Assembly: GCA_016716385.1 (NCBI GenBank)
Contig: JADJWL010000002.1
Coordinates: forward strand, 248,001-312,000
Direction: 5' to 3'
DNA length: 64,000 bases
Source of the DNA: Bryobacterales bacterium
Lineage (GTDB): Bacteria; Acidobacteriota; Terriglobia; Bryobacterales; Bryobacteraceae
Positions 36,856-45,854 of the stretch are shown piece after piece; position 1 is the first letter of the stretch; each line of letters opens with the position of its first letter. The notes under the pieces are model-generated. The model saw nothing but the letters and a program-made list of their open reading frames with translations, searched no databases and was not told where the DNA came from. The translations under genes were made by a program, and so were the position numbers.

Positions 36856-39800
36856 TCAGAACATAATGCGGCCTGTGTATTGGAACTCGCGGCCGCGGTT
36901 CGTCTGGTTGATGGACCGCCCGAAGTTGGCGCTGGTGACGCCCATATCGGGGTTGGTCGGAACGAAGCTGTTGGTCAGGTTGTATGCTTCGAGACGCATC
37001 TCGAACCGGACGCGCTCGGTGACCGTGAACACCTTCGCCAGCGTATTGTCGAGCGACCAGTTGCGCGGCCCGCGGACGCCGTCGAACTGCCACGGGTTGG
37101 TGCGCGGCGTGTACGCGGGCTGAACCGCAAACTGGGATGTGTCAAACCACTTCTCCCGGTTCGGGTCGGAGATCTTCGGATCGCCACCCAGATACTGCAT
37201 GGTGCCGAAGCGAAGATACGCGCCCGAATCCCAGAACAGCATCCCGGCCAACTGCCAGCCACCCAGGATCGCGTCGACGGCGCGCGGGGCATCCGCCAGG
37301 TAGCGGCGTCCGCGTCCGAAGGGCAGGTCGTAGGTGGTGGCATACGCGATGCGATGCCGCGGGTTGTTGGAGTCGAGCCAGGTCCAGCGGTTGGCGAACT
37401 GGTCGATATCGTTGAAGAAATTGCTGTTCCGTTCGTTGTTGTAGTTGTACGCCAGGTGAATCATCAAGCCTTGGGAAACCGCCCGTTGCGCCTTCAACTG
37501 GAACGCCTGATAGCGGTTCTCAAATCCGGCGGTGTTGGTCTGGGTCAGGTTGCCGTACTGCGGATAGGGCCGCAACAGGCTCCTGACTGTCACCCGCTGC
37601 TGGTTCCGCAACTGGCCCTGGAACAATTCGGGCGTCAAGTAGTTGTAGAACGGGTTGTTCACCTGCTGATCGACGGGTCCCTTGACCGCGTAGACGATGT
37701 TCGGGTCGATCAGATTCATCTCGAGACCCTGCGTAACGCTCGATCCGGTCAACGTACCGGGATTCGTGATCGGCAGGTTGTTGCCGATATTGAAGAAGTA
37801 CGTGGCATCCACGTTGAACCGTCCGGGCAGTTCCACCTGGTAGGAGATATTGAACCGGTCGTTCATGCCAGTCCGGAAGTCCTGCTGGTTCCAGGAAGCA
37901 GCTTGTCCGAGATTCGTGTACCGGCCGAGGCTCTTGCCGACCGGCTGGATCAGCGGGTTGGAGTTCGCGGGGTACGGATCGCTGATCAGAGCTTGCGGGA
38001 CGCCCTGCAGTTCGGGCAGCGGTGTCGTGCGAGCGCTGAAGCCCGGGTACTGGAAGCTGCCCAGGGCGTCGACATTGAGCAGCGGCGGCACTGCGTAGCG
38101 GGCGTACCCGAAGCGTAACGCCGACTTGTCGTTCAGGCGGATGGCGATGCCGAACCGGGGCAGAAACAGATTCCGCTGCGCGTTCCATCCCTGGCGGTTA
38201 TTGCTATCCGTGAAGACCCAGGCGCCGTTGTAGATGGGCGCGGCGGTCCGCAGAGCCGTGACCTGTCCCGGAAGCGCGGGAGGCGCAGCCTGCATCTCGG
38301 GGATCGGGTTGTTCAAGTCCAGGAAGCGCGACAGCCGGTCTTCTGGATCCCACGGGCCCGTCTGATACTCCCAGCGCAAGCCGAAGTTCAAGGTAATGTT
38401 CCGGTTGAGCTTGTAGTCGTCCTGGACAAAGAATGCGTAGTAGTCTGACCACACCTTCTGGAGCGGGATCGCCTGCGCCTGCGAGTTCGATCCGATGGCG
38501 CCTAGCAGGAACGTCGCGTACATGTCCCCACTGAGGTTCGTGTTCGGGTTCAGAAACGTATTCGCCGTTTGCGCCGGTCCAAACGGGAAATTCATCAGGT
38601 TCGGCCGGATGCTGCTGCCACGGAACATGCGGCTCTCGCCGCCCCACTTGACGTAGTGAGCGCCAATGTTCTTGGAAACCCGGCCCGAGTAGTTGTAGCT
38701 CTCCGGATGCTGCCACCAGTACCCGCCCTTGCCGAACGCGGCAGTCCCGCGGCCGCTGAACGTGAGGTTCGGATAGTAGATGGCCGGTAGTCCGTCCAGA
38801 TAGGACGAATACCACCCGTTCTGCCAGAACTGGCGCAGTCCTTCTTCACCGACCTTGGCCGAGGGCGCGTCATAGTCGTCATTCAGACTGGCGTAGCTGA
38901 AGCGGAAGTTGATCACTGTGGTGGGGTTCAGCGTATAGACCGCGTCGCCCGCCACGTTGCGCGAGTTCATCACGCCGCCGTTGTCGTTCGGCATGGCGGG
39001 TGAGTTGTTCGGCGTGTAGTTGTTCTGGTCGATGTCCGTGCGGAAGCGCGCATACCGGCCGAACACCTTCCACTTGTCGTTGATGTTCCAGTCCGTGCGG
39101 TTGGAGAAGTTCCAATACTTCAACTGCCACGAGTAGGCTTCGATGAAGTTCTGCGCACCGGCAGGTCCGGTGCCGGGACGGTTCGGCAACCAGATGTCGT
39201 CCATGAAGCGCCGGGACACGGGATCGATGCGGCTCGCCGGGATCACGTTGCCGGCGAACGGGGTGCGGGATGCCGTGTTGTTCGCGGCGTTGAATTGCGT
39301 TGTCCATGGATCGTGAATGGTGCGCAGGCCGCCGACATTGTTCAGAGACTGCGAGAAGTCGCCACCGCGCTCCAATTGCGTAGGCAGCGTCAAGATCGCC
39401 TGACGAGGATCGTTCTGACGCCACCCTTCGTAAGACGTAAACGTGAAGAGCTTGTTCTTGATGATCGGGTTCCCGAGTGTACCGCCCCAGATGTGATTCC
39501 GCACCAAGTTTGGAGCACGGGCCACGGAGTTACTTACGGCGTTCAGCGCCGGGTTGCGGCCCATGTAGTAACCCGTGCCGTGGAACTCGTTCGTGCCGGA
39601 CTTCATCGACAGGCTCATGACCCCACCGGCGGAGTGACCGAACTCGGCGTCGACCGCGTTCTGCTGAACCGTGAACTCCTGAACAGCGTCCATCGGCGGC
39701 GCATACGAACCCTTCATATTCAACTGCAGGGGCGCGCCGTCGAGCAGCAGGTCGTTCTTGCGCGACGTGTTGCCGCCGACGTCCATCGAACTCGACGACC

Positions 39801-40350
39801 ACATGTAGAACGGATTGCGCGTCGCCAGATTGGACGTATAGCGGTTCACGACCGCCGGGTCGAGGAGCGCCAGGGTGAACGGATTTCGTGCCAGCACCGG
39901 CAGATCGGTCAGCATCTTCCGGTCGACCGTCAGAGACATGGTGGCCGTGTTGAACTGGATTTCGACCGCCGATTCGGCCACAGTGATGGTCTCGGCCACC
40001 ACGCCGACGCGCAGCACCGGGTTCACTGTGATATCGCCGCGTACCTGCACGGTGATGTTCTGCTGGACGAAGCGCCCGAAACCGGGGGCCTCGGCGGATA
40101 CCTGGTAGGTGCCAGGCTCGACGAAGTCGAACAGGTATTGCCCATTGGCACCGGTTTGCCGGACTGTTTCTACACCGGTGTTGGAGTTGAGCAGGGTTAC
40201 AGTCGCGTTGGGGATGACCGCAGACGTCGCGTCGGTGACAAGACCTTGGACGCGCGCGCGGTAGTCCTGCGCAGTTGCCTGCCAGGCAAACAGGATGAAC
40301 ACACCCATCGCTGTTGCCTTCAGCAAGCTCAGAAAGTCACCTTTCTTCAT
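36856..40350 (-). CDS. Oar-like TonB-dependent outer-membrane receptor, tandem copy 2
   Basis: A 1164-aa protein from the ATG at 40350 with GGGAGG six bases upstream and signal peptide KATAMGVFILFAWQATAQ. Domain order is the same as in copy 1: regulatory-like domain, plug, barrel, terminal GREFQYTGRIMF. Differences from the neighbours are scattered through the barrel (for example NLTFSGRGTAAFGKGGYW against NLVFSGRGNATFGRGAFW), so the ligand or surface loops may differ. Its promoter carries a C10 tract in the spacer, unlike the other two copies. Confidence 0.9.
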   Translation of the reverse strand: MKKGDFLSLLKATAMGVFILFAWQATAQDYRARVQGLVTDATSAVIPNATVTLLNSNTGVETVRQTGANGQYLFDFVEPGTYQVSAEAPGFGRFVQQNITVQVRGDITVNPVLRVGVVAETITVAESAVEIQFNTATMSLTVDRKMLTDLPVLARNPFTLALLDPAVVNRYTSNLATRNPFYMWSSSSMDVGGNTSRKNDLLLDGAPLQLNMKGSYAPPMDAVQEFTVQQNAVDAEFGHSAGGVMSLSMKSGTNEFHGTGYYMGRNPALNAVSNSVARAPNLVRNHIWGGTLGNPIIKNKLFTFTSYEGWRQNDPRQAILTLPTQLERGGDFSQSLNNVGGLRTIHDPWTTQFNAANNTASRTPFAGNVIPASRIDPVSRRFMDDIWLPNRPGTGPAGAQNFIEAYSWQLKYWNFSNRTDWNINDKWKVFGRYARFRTDIDQNNYTPNNSPAMPNDNGGVMNSRNVAGDAVYTLNPTTVINFRFSYASLNDDYDAPSAKVGEEGLRQFWQNGWYSSYLDGLPAIYYPNLTFSGRGTAAFGKGGYWWQHPESYNYSGRVSKNIGAHYVKWGGESRMFRGSSIRPNLMNFPFGPAQTANTFLNPNTNLSGDMYATFLLGAIGSNSQAQAIPLQKVWSDYYAFFVQDDYKLNRNITLNFGLRWEYQTGPWDPEDRLSRFLDLNNPIPEMQAAPPALPGQVTALRTAAPIYNGAWVFTDSNNRQGWNAQRNLFLPRFGIAIRLNDKSALRFGYARYAVPPLLNVDALGSFQYPGFSARTTPLPELQGVPQALISDPYPANSNPLIQPVGKSLGRYTNLGQAASWNQQDFRTGMNDRFNISYQVELPGRFNVDATYFFNIGNNLPITNPGTLTGSSVTQGLEMNLIDPNIVYAVKGPVDQQVNNPFYNYLTPELFQGQLRNQQRVTVRSLLRPYPQYGNLTQTNTAGFENRYQAFQLKAQRAVSQGLMIHLAYNYNNERNSNFFNDIDQFANRWTWLDSNNPRHRIAYATTYDLPFGRGRRYLADAPRAVDAILGGWQLAGMLFWDSGAYLRFGTMQYLGGDPKISDPNREKWFDTSQFAVQPAYTPRTNPWQFDGVRGPRNWSLDNTLAKVFTVTERVRFEMRLEAYNLTNSFVPTNPDMGVTSANFGRSINQTNRGREFQYTGRIMF

Positions 40351-40436
40351 GAAAAGCCTCCCGCGAGATGAGAACCGAACGCCGGGCGGCATGAGACGTG
40401 TCAGACCGCCTTGGTGTCGATTTTTGAATTAAGTAG

Positions 40437-40467
40437 ATTAAACACCCAGCAGGGGGGGGGGCGTCAA
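40437..40467 (-). promoter_or_regulatory. promoter of Oar-like receptor 2 with homopolymeric spacer
   Basis: On the reverse strand TTGACG (40462-40467) and TTTAAT (40437-40442) are separated by 19 bp, of which ten are consecutive C. The 3' part of the spacer (TGCTGGGTG) aligns with that of copy 1 (GTCCGGGTA), whose spacer is 17 bp. Loss of two C would bring the spacing to the optimum. Confidence 0.65.
40452..40461. repeat. G10/C10 homopolymer tract
   Basis: Ten consecutive G on the plus strand (C on the coding strand) inside the promoter spacer of receptor copy 2. Tracts of this length are prone to slipped-strand length change. Confidence 0.9.
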
Positions 40468-40508
40468 GGGCAGGAGATATTAACTTCCACTAGTTAACGT
40501 TCATTAAT

Positions 40509-40536
40509 CACGGAGACCCGTTGCCGGGTCTCCGTG
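40509..40536 (-). terminator. terminator-like hairpin after Oar-like receptor 3
   Basis: A perfect 12-bp inverted repeat CACGGAGACCCG/CGGGTCTCCGTG with a 4-nt loop, 19 bp past the stop at 40556. An AT-rich stretch (ATTAATGAAC) follows rather than a strict U-run. Confidence 0.65.
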
Positions 40537-40555
40537 ATTCCTATGGAGGCGGAGT

Positions 40556-43500
40556 TCAGAACATGATGCGGCCCGTGTACTGAAACTCCCGGCCGCGGTT
40601 CATCTGGCTGACGGACCTTCCGAAATTGGCGTTGGTCACTGACGTGATCGGATTGGTCGGAACGAAGCTGTTGGTCAGGTTGTAGGCTTCAAGGCGCATC
40701 TCAAACCGGACGCGCTCAGTCACCGTGAACACTTTGGCTAGCGTGTTGTCCAGAGACCAGTTGTACGGTCCGCGGACACCGCCGAACTGGTAAGGATTCG
40801 ACCGGGGTATATAGGCCGGCTGCACGGCGAACTGGGAGGTATCGAACCAGCGGTCGCGGCTCCGGTCGGAGATCCTCGGATCGCCACCCAGATACTGCAT
40901 CGTGCCGAACCGCAGGAAGGCTCCGGAGTCCCAGAACAGCATGCCTGACGCCTGCCAGCCGCCGAGAATCGCATCGACGACGCGATTAGAGTCTGCCAGG
41001 AACCGGCGTCCGCGGCCGAACGGCAGGTCGTAGGTGGTGGCGTAGGCGATACGATGGCGCGGGTTGTTCGAATCGAGCCAGGTCCACCGGTTGGCAAACT
41101 GGTCGATATCGTTAAAGAAGTTGCTGTTCCGCTCGTAGTTGTAGTTGTAGGCGAGGTGGATCATCAGTCCCTGCGCCACCGGCCGCTGCACCTTCAACTG
41201 AAATGCCTGGTAGCGGTTCTCGAAGGCCGAGGTGTTGGTCTGCGTCAGATCGCCGTACTGGGGAAAGGGGCGCAAGAGGTTGCGCACCGTGATTCGCCGC
41301 TGGTTCCGCAACTGGCCTTGGAACAACTCCGGCGTGAGGTAGTTGAAGAAGGGGTTGTCGACCTGACGGTCCACGGGGCCGCCGACCGCGTACACGATGT
41401 TGGGGTCGACCATGTTCAACTGGAGCCCCTGGTTCACATTGCCGGAGAGCGTGCCGGGGTTGGACATCGGCAGATTCCGGCCCAGGTTGAAGAAGTAGGT
41501 TGCGTCCACGTTGAAACGGCCTGGTAATTCGACCTGGTAGGAGACATTGAAGCGGTCGTTGATGCCGGTCCGGAAGTCCTGCTGGTTCCACGAAGCGGCT
41601 TGGCCAAGATTCGTATAGCGGCCCAGACTCTTGCCGACCGGAGGGATCAGCGGGTTCGAGTTCGCAGGAAAAGGATCGCTCAAGAGCGCCTGGGGAACGC
41701 CCTGCAGTTCGGGGAGAGCCGTCGTCAGGGCACTGAAACCAGGGTACTGGAAGCTTCCCAAACCGTCCACGTTGAGGAGCGGAGGCACCGCATAGCGGGC
41801 GTACCCAAAACGAAGCGCCGACTTGTCGTTGAGGCGGATCGCGAGTCCTGCGCGTGGCAGGAACAGGTTGCGCTGCCCGTTCCAGGCCTGGCGGTTGTTG
41901 CTGTCAGTGAACACCCAGGCGCCGTTAAAGACCGGCGGTGCATTCCGCAGCGCGAGCGCTTCGGCTGGAAGTTGAGGCGGAGCCGCCTGCATTTCCGGGA
42001 TGGGGTTGCTCAGGTCCAGGAACCGCGACATGCGATCGTCCGGATCCCACGGCCCGGTTTGGTACTCCCAGCGCAAACCGAGGTTGAGGGTGATGTTGCG
42101 GTTCAGCTTCCAGTCATCCTGGATGAAGAACGCGTAGAAGTCCGACCAGACCTTCTGAAGCGGAATGGCTTGCGCCCGCGAGTTGGATCCGATCGCCCCG
42201 ACCAGGAACGTGGCGTACATGTCGCCGCTCAGGTTCGTGTTCGGGTTGAGGAACGTGTTCGCCGTCTGGTTCGGCCCGAAGGCGAAATCCATCAGGTTCG
42301 GGCGGATGCTGCTGCCGCGGAAGAGCCGGCTTTCCCCACCCCATTTCACGTAGTGCGCGCCGATGTTCTTCGACACGCGCCCGGAGTAGTTGTAGCTTTC
42401 CGGATGCTGCCACCAATAACCGCCGCGGCCAAACGTCGCGCTGCCACGGCCGGAGAAGGCCAACTGCGGGTAGTAGATGGCGGGAATGCCCTCGAGGTAG
42501 GACTGATACCACTGGTTGGGCCAGAACTGCCGCAGCCCCTCCTCGCCGATCTTCGCTGAAGGCGCGTCGTAGTCATCGTTGAGGCTGGCGTAGCTGAATC
42601 GGAAGTTGATCACCGTCGTCGGGTTCATCGTGTAGACAGCGTCCCCGGCCACGTTGCGCGAGTTCATCACGCCGCCGTTGTCGTTCCGCATCGCCGGCGA
42701 GTTGTTGGGCGTGTAGTTGTCCTGGTCGATGTCGGTGCGAAACCGCGCGTATCGGCCGAACACCTTCCACTTGTCGTTGATGTTCCAGTCCGTCCGGTTG
42801 GAGAAGTTCCAATACTTCAACTGCCACGAGTAGGCTTGGATGAAGTTCTGGACTCCCGCCGGCCCGGTGCCGGGGTTGTTGGGTAGCCAGATATCGTCCA
42901 TGAACCGGCGCGAGACCGGATCGATCCGGCTTTGCGGAATCACGTTGCCGGCAAACGGCGTCCGGCTCGCGGTATTCGTGGCCGGATTGAACTGGGTCGT
43001 CGAAGGATCGTAGATCGTGCGCAAGCCGCCGACATTGTTCAGCGACTGCGAGAAGTCGCCCCCGCGCTCGAGTTGGGTCGGCAGCGTGATGATCGCCTGC
43101 CGCGGATCGTTCTGCCGCCAGCCTTCATACGAAGTGAACGTGAACAGTTTGTTCTTCACGATCGGGTTGCCGAGCGTGCCGCCCCAGATGTGGTTCCGAA
43201 CGAGGTTCGGCGCGCGGGCGACGGAGTTAGTGACCGCGTTCAGCGCCGGATTGCGGCCCATATAGTACCCGGTGCCGTGATACTCGTTCGTCCCGGACTT
43301 CATCGACAGGCTCATCACACCGCCCGCCGAGTGCCCGAACTCCGCGTCCACCGCGTTCTGCTGGACCGTGAACTCCTGGACGGCATCCATGGGTGGTGCG
43401 TAGGAGCCCTTCATGTTCAACTGCAGCGGTGCGCCGTCGAGCAGCAGGTCGTTCTTGCGCGAGGTATTTCCGCCAACGTCCATCGAACTCGAAGACCACA

Positions 43501-44029
43501 TGTAGAACGGGTTGCGCGTCGCCAGATTCGACGTATAGCGGTTCACGACCGCTGGATCGAGGAGTGCGAGCGTGAAGGGGTTCCGCGCCAGCACCGGCAG
43601 ATCGGTGAGCATCTTCCGGTCGACCGTGAGCGACATCGTCGATGTGTTGAACTGAATTTCGACCGCCGACTCGGCGACCGTGATCGTCTCGGCCACAACA
43701 CCGACACGGAGGACCGGATTGACCGTCACGTCGGCCCGAACCTGCACCACGATGTTCTGTTGCACGAAGCGGCCGAAGCCTTCCGACTCCACCGAGACCT
43801 GGTAGGTGCCTGGCTCCACGAAGTCAAACAGGTATTGTCCGTTGGCGCCGGACTCACGGACCGTCTCAACGCCGGTGTTTGTGTTCAGCAGCGTGACCCG
43901 GGCTCCGGGTATGACCGCTGAACTGGCGTCGGTCACAATGCCCTGGACACGCGCCCGATAGTCCTGTGCGGTTGCGTGCCACACCAGGGCGGTGAGCAGC
44001 ACCAGAGAGAGCCACATTCTTTTGTTCAT
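40556..44029 (-). CDS. Oar-like TonB-dependent outer-membrane receptor, tandem copy 3
   Basis: A 1157-aa protein from the ATG at 44029 (MNKRMWLSLVLLTALVWHATAQ), with GGGAGG six bases upstream, as in the other copies. The regulatory-like domain differs slightly (ASSAVIPGARVTLL, VSVESEGFGRF), while plug and barrel match the other copies closely and the end is the same GREFQYTGRIMF. This copy is first in the tandem, with its own promoter at 44128-44157. No susD-like, tonB or exbBD gene is nearby. Confidence 0.9.
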   Translation of the reverse strand: MNKRMWLSLVLLTALVWHATAQDYRARVQGIVTDASSAVIPGARVTLLNTNTGVETVRESGANGQYLFDFVEPGTYQVSVESEGFGRFVQQNIVVQVRADVTVNPVLRVGVVAETITVAESAVEIQFNTSTMSLTVDRKMLTDLPVLARNPFTLALLDPAVVNRYTSNLATRNPFYMWSSSSMDVGGNTSRKNDLLLDGAPLQLNMKGSYAPPMDAVQEFTVQQNAVDAEFGHSAGGVMSLSMKSGTNEYHGTGYYMGRNPALNAVTNSVARAPNLVRNHIWGGTLGNPIVKNKLFTFTSYEGWRQNDPRQAIITLPTQLERGGDFSQSLNNVGGLRTIYDPSTTQFNPATNTASRTPFAGNVIPQSRIDPVSRRFMDDIWLPNNPGTGPAGVQNFIQAYSWQLKYWNFSNRTDWNINDKWKVFGRYARFRTDIDQDNYTPNNSPAMRNDNGGVMNSRNVAGDAVYTMNPTTVINFRFSYASLNDDYDAPSAKIGEEGLRQFWPNQWYQSYLEGIPAIYYPQLAFSGRGSATFGRGGYWWQHPESYNYSGRVSKNIGAHYVKWGGESRLFRGSSIRPNLMDFAFGPNQTANTFLNPNTNLSGDMYATFLVGAIGSNSRAQAIPLQKVWSDFYAFFIQDDWKLNRNITLNLGLRWEYQTGPWDPDDRMSRFLDLSNPIPEMQAAPPQLPAEALALRNAPPVFNGAWVFTDSNNRQAWNGQRNLFLPRAGLAIRLNDKSALRFGYARYAVPPLLNVDGLGSFQYPGFSALTTALPELQGVPQALLSDPFPANSNPLIPPVGKSLGRYTNLGQAASWNQQDFRTGINDRFNVSYQVELPGRFNVDATYFFNLGRNLPMSNPGTLSGNVNQGLQLNMVDPNIVYAVGGPVDRQVDNPFFNYLTPELFQGQLRNQRRITVRNLLRPFPQYGDLTQTNTSAFENRYQAFQLKVQRPVAQGLMIHLAYNYNYERNSNFFNDIDQFANRWTWLDSNNPRHRIAYATTYDLPFGRGRRFLADSNRVVDAILGGWQASGMLFWDSGAFLRFGTMQYLGGDPRISDRSRDRWFDTSQFAVQPAYIPRSNPYQFGGVRGPYNWSLDNTLAKVFTVTERVRFEMRLEAYNLTNSFVPTNPITSVTNANFGRSVSQMNRGREFQYTGRIMF

Positions 44030-44127
44030 GAAGAACCTCCCGCGAGTAGAGTGCCCCAAAGCCCCGAACACCTCGTGGGTCCGGGTTGGCCCGGGAGTGC
44101 CGGGTCAAGCGAATGGAGATGGGGGAA

Positions 44128-44157
44128 GGTATATCATGCACATTAAGAAATTGTCAA
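44128..44157 (-). promoter_or_regulatory. promoter of Oar-like receptor 3
   Basis: A consensus TTGACA (44152-44157) and an extended -10 (TGA-TATACC, hexamer 44128-44133), spacer 18 bp, no homopolymer. The leader is about 90 nt. Confidence 0.68.
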
Positions 44158-44264
44158 GTACTTTTGTTAATTCTTACAGGTCGACGAGCAGAGACACCCC
44201 GGCTCGCTGTGCCCAGACACGGGCAGACGGACCAGGGACGGAGTTCGGGTTTGGAGGGCGTCGA

Positions 44265-45854
44265 CTACTCGAAATAGCCTGCGGCCAGTTCGGGCTTGGT
44301 CTTGAGGGCGCGGCTCCAGTAGGAGCGGGCTTCCTCTTCCTGGCCGAGTGCCTTGAGGGCGATCCCGAGATTCAACTGAGCTTCAGCGAACTCGGGCAGC
44401 GCGTCCAGGGCTTCGCGGTAGAACTTGGCGGCGTCCTCGTGCTGGTCGGTCTTCTGAAGCAACAGGCCCGTGTTGTAGAGCAGTTCAGGAGTGCGCTGAC
44501 CCTGGCCGATCAGTTGCTGGTGGAGCGTCAACGCTTCGCTGAAGTCACCGCGCTCGAGGGCGATTCCGGCCAGCCCGCGCAGACCCTCGAAGGAATCGGG
44601 ATTGGTGGAGACAGTGCGTTCGAAAGCGCCTCGGGCGGCTTCGAGGTTCCCCATCTTCCAGTAGGCGAGACCGGCGTTCAACTGCGCCTCGGGCCAAGTC
44701 GCGCGCCGCGCGAGGCAGGACTCGAACGCTTCGACGCTGCCCTTGTAGTCGCCTGTCTGCAAGCGGATGTAGCCTACACGGAAGCGGGCATCGTCCCAGT
44801 CGGGATTCAGTTCGAGGAGCTTCGCATAGAGCTCTTCGGCTTCGGAGAAGTGCTGCTGGCGCTCCAGCACCAAGGCCAGGTTCCACAACGAGGTGGGTGA
44901 TTCAGGCTGCAGTTTGAGCGCCTGCTGGTACGCCGCGCGCGCGCCTTCCAGGTCGCCGGTTTCCTGCCTGACGATGCCCAGGTTCACATGAAGTTGGGGC
45001 TCGGCCGGTTGAATCTTCACTGCACGGTCATAGACCTCGGCGGCCTTGGCGAAATTACCGGCCTTCTGGTAGGCCAGCCCGAGGTTGAACCAGCCCTCGA
45101 ACGAGTCCGGCGCGTAGTTGACGAGGACCTGGCAGTGCTCGGCGGCCTGCTCGAAATCGCCACTGGCGAACGCAGCCATGGCCAACCCCTGCAAGCCGGC
45201 GAGCGAATCGGGCTTGATCTCGAGCAGGCGGCCGGCATACTGCGCCATGGCGGCGTGGTCCTTCTGCTCGCTCGACATCCAGATCAGGTTGACGAGGGTC
45301 TCCTCGGACTTGGGATTCCGCTGCAGGATGCGCCGGTAGGCTTCGGCGGCGGCATCGAGGTTCCCTTCCAGTTGGAGGGCGACGGCTTTGCCGAACAGCG
45401 CGGCTTCCGAAGCAGGATCCTTGCGCAGCACCGCGTCATAGGCTTCGCGCGCCGCCACGCCCGCGCCGAGGTGGAGATGGCAGGAGCCGAGGCCCAGATG
45501 GGCTTCTTTGCGCTCCGGGTCGAGCCGCAAGGCCTTCTGGAACTGCTGCGCGGCCTCATCCCAGCGTTCGAGCGCCTGGAGGCACAACGCGAGATTGAAG
45601 GAGCCGGTAGGATGCGACGGCTCCTGTTCCACCAGTTTGCTGTAGGCGGCGGCCGCCTCCTCATACTGCTTCCGCTCATAGCGGATGTAGCCGATGGCGG
45701 AATAGATTTCGGCTCGCTGCTCACCGGATCGAAGTGCTTTCTCGAGTTCGACGAGCGCCTCTTCGCCCTTCCCTTCGAGGTGCAGGGAGACCGCCCGGGC
45801 GAACAGTTGCGAGGTCCCGGTCTGGGTTCCGGCCGCGGCCGCATGTTTCGTCAT
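44265..45854 (-). CDS. tetratricopeptide repeat protein
   Basis: A 529-aa protein made almost entirely of TPR motifs, about 14 in series from residue 10 to the end. Typical units are GEQRAEIYSAIGYIRYERKQ, ALRLDPERKEAHLGLGSCHL and NYAPDSFEGWFNLGLAYQKA. There is no signal peptide or membrane helix, so it is a cytoplasmic scaffold. The start overlaps the stop of the upstream membrane protein gene by 4 bp (ATGA), so the two are likely made together and may interact. The partner is not known. Confidence 0.88.
   Translation of the reverse strand: MTKHAAAAGTQTGTSQLFARAVSLHLEGKGEEALVELEKALRSGEQRAEIYSAIGYIRYERKQYEEAAAAYSKLVEQEPSHPTGSFNLALCLQALERWDEAAQQFQKALRLDPERKEAHLGLGSCHLHLGAGVAAREAYDAVLRKDPASEAALFGKAVALQLEGNLDAAAEAYRRILQRNPKSEETLVNLIWMSSEQKDHAAMAQYAGRLLEIKPDSLAGLQGLAMAAFASGDFEQAAEHCQVLVNYAPDSFEGWFNLGLAYQKAGNFAKAAEVYDRAVKIQPAEPQLHVNLGIVRQETGDLEGARAAYQQALKLQPESPTSLWNLALVLERQQHFSEAEELYAKLLELNPDWDDARFRVGYIRLQTGDYKGSVEAFESCLARRATWPEAQLNAGLAYWKMGNLEAARGAFERTVSTNPDSFEGLRGLAGIALERGDFSEALTLHQQLIGQGQRTPELLYNTGLLLQKTDQHEDAAKFYREALDALPEFAEAQLNLGIALKALGQEEEARSYWSRALKTKPELAAGYFE

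Larger units (their letters stand above)
33132..44029 (-). repeat. tandem triplication of an Oar-like receptor gene
   Basis: Three genes of 1163, 1164 and 1157 residues in direct orientation share nearly all of the sequence after the signal peptide, with long stretches of identical residues. The signal peptides and the untranslated regions differ. Each unit has its own promoter and a hairpin after the stop. Repeats of 3.4 kb at this identity invite recombination. Confidence 0.85.

Noticed and set aside
33132..44029. Tandem repeat as a mobile element or composite transposon
   Set aside because: There is no transposase, terminal inverted repeat or target duplication; the repeats are receptor genes.
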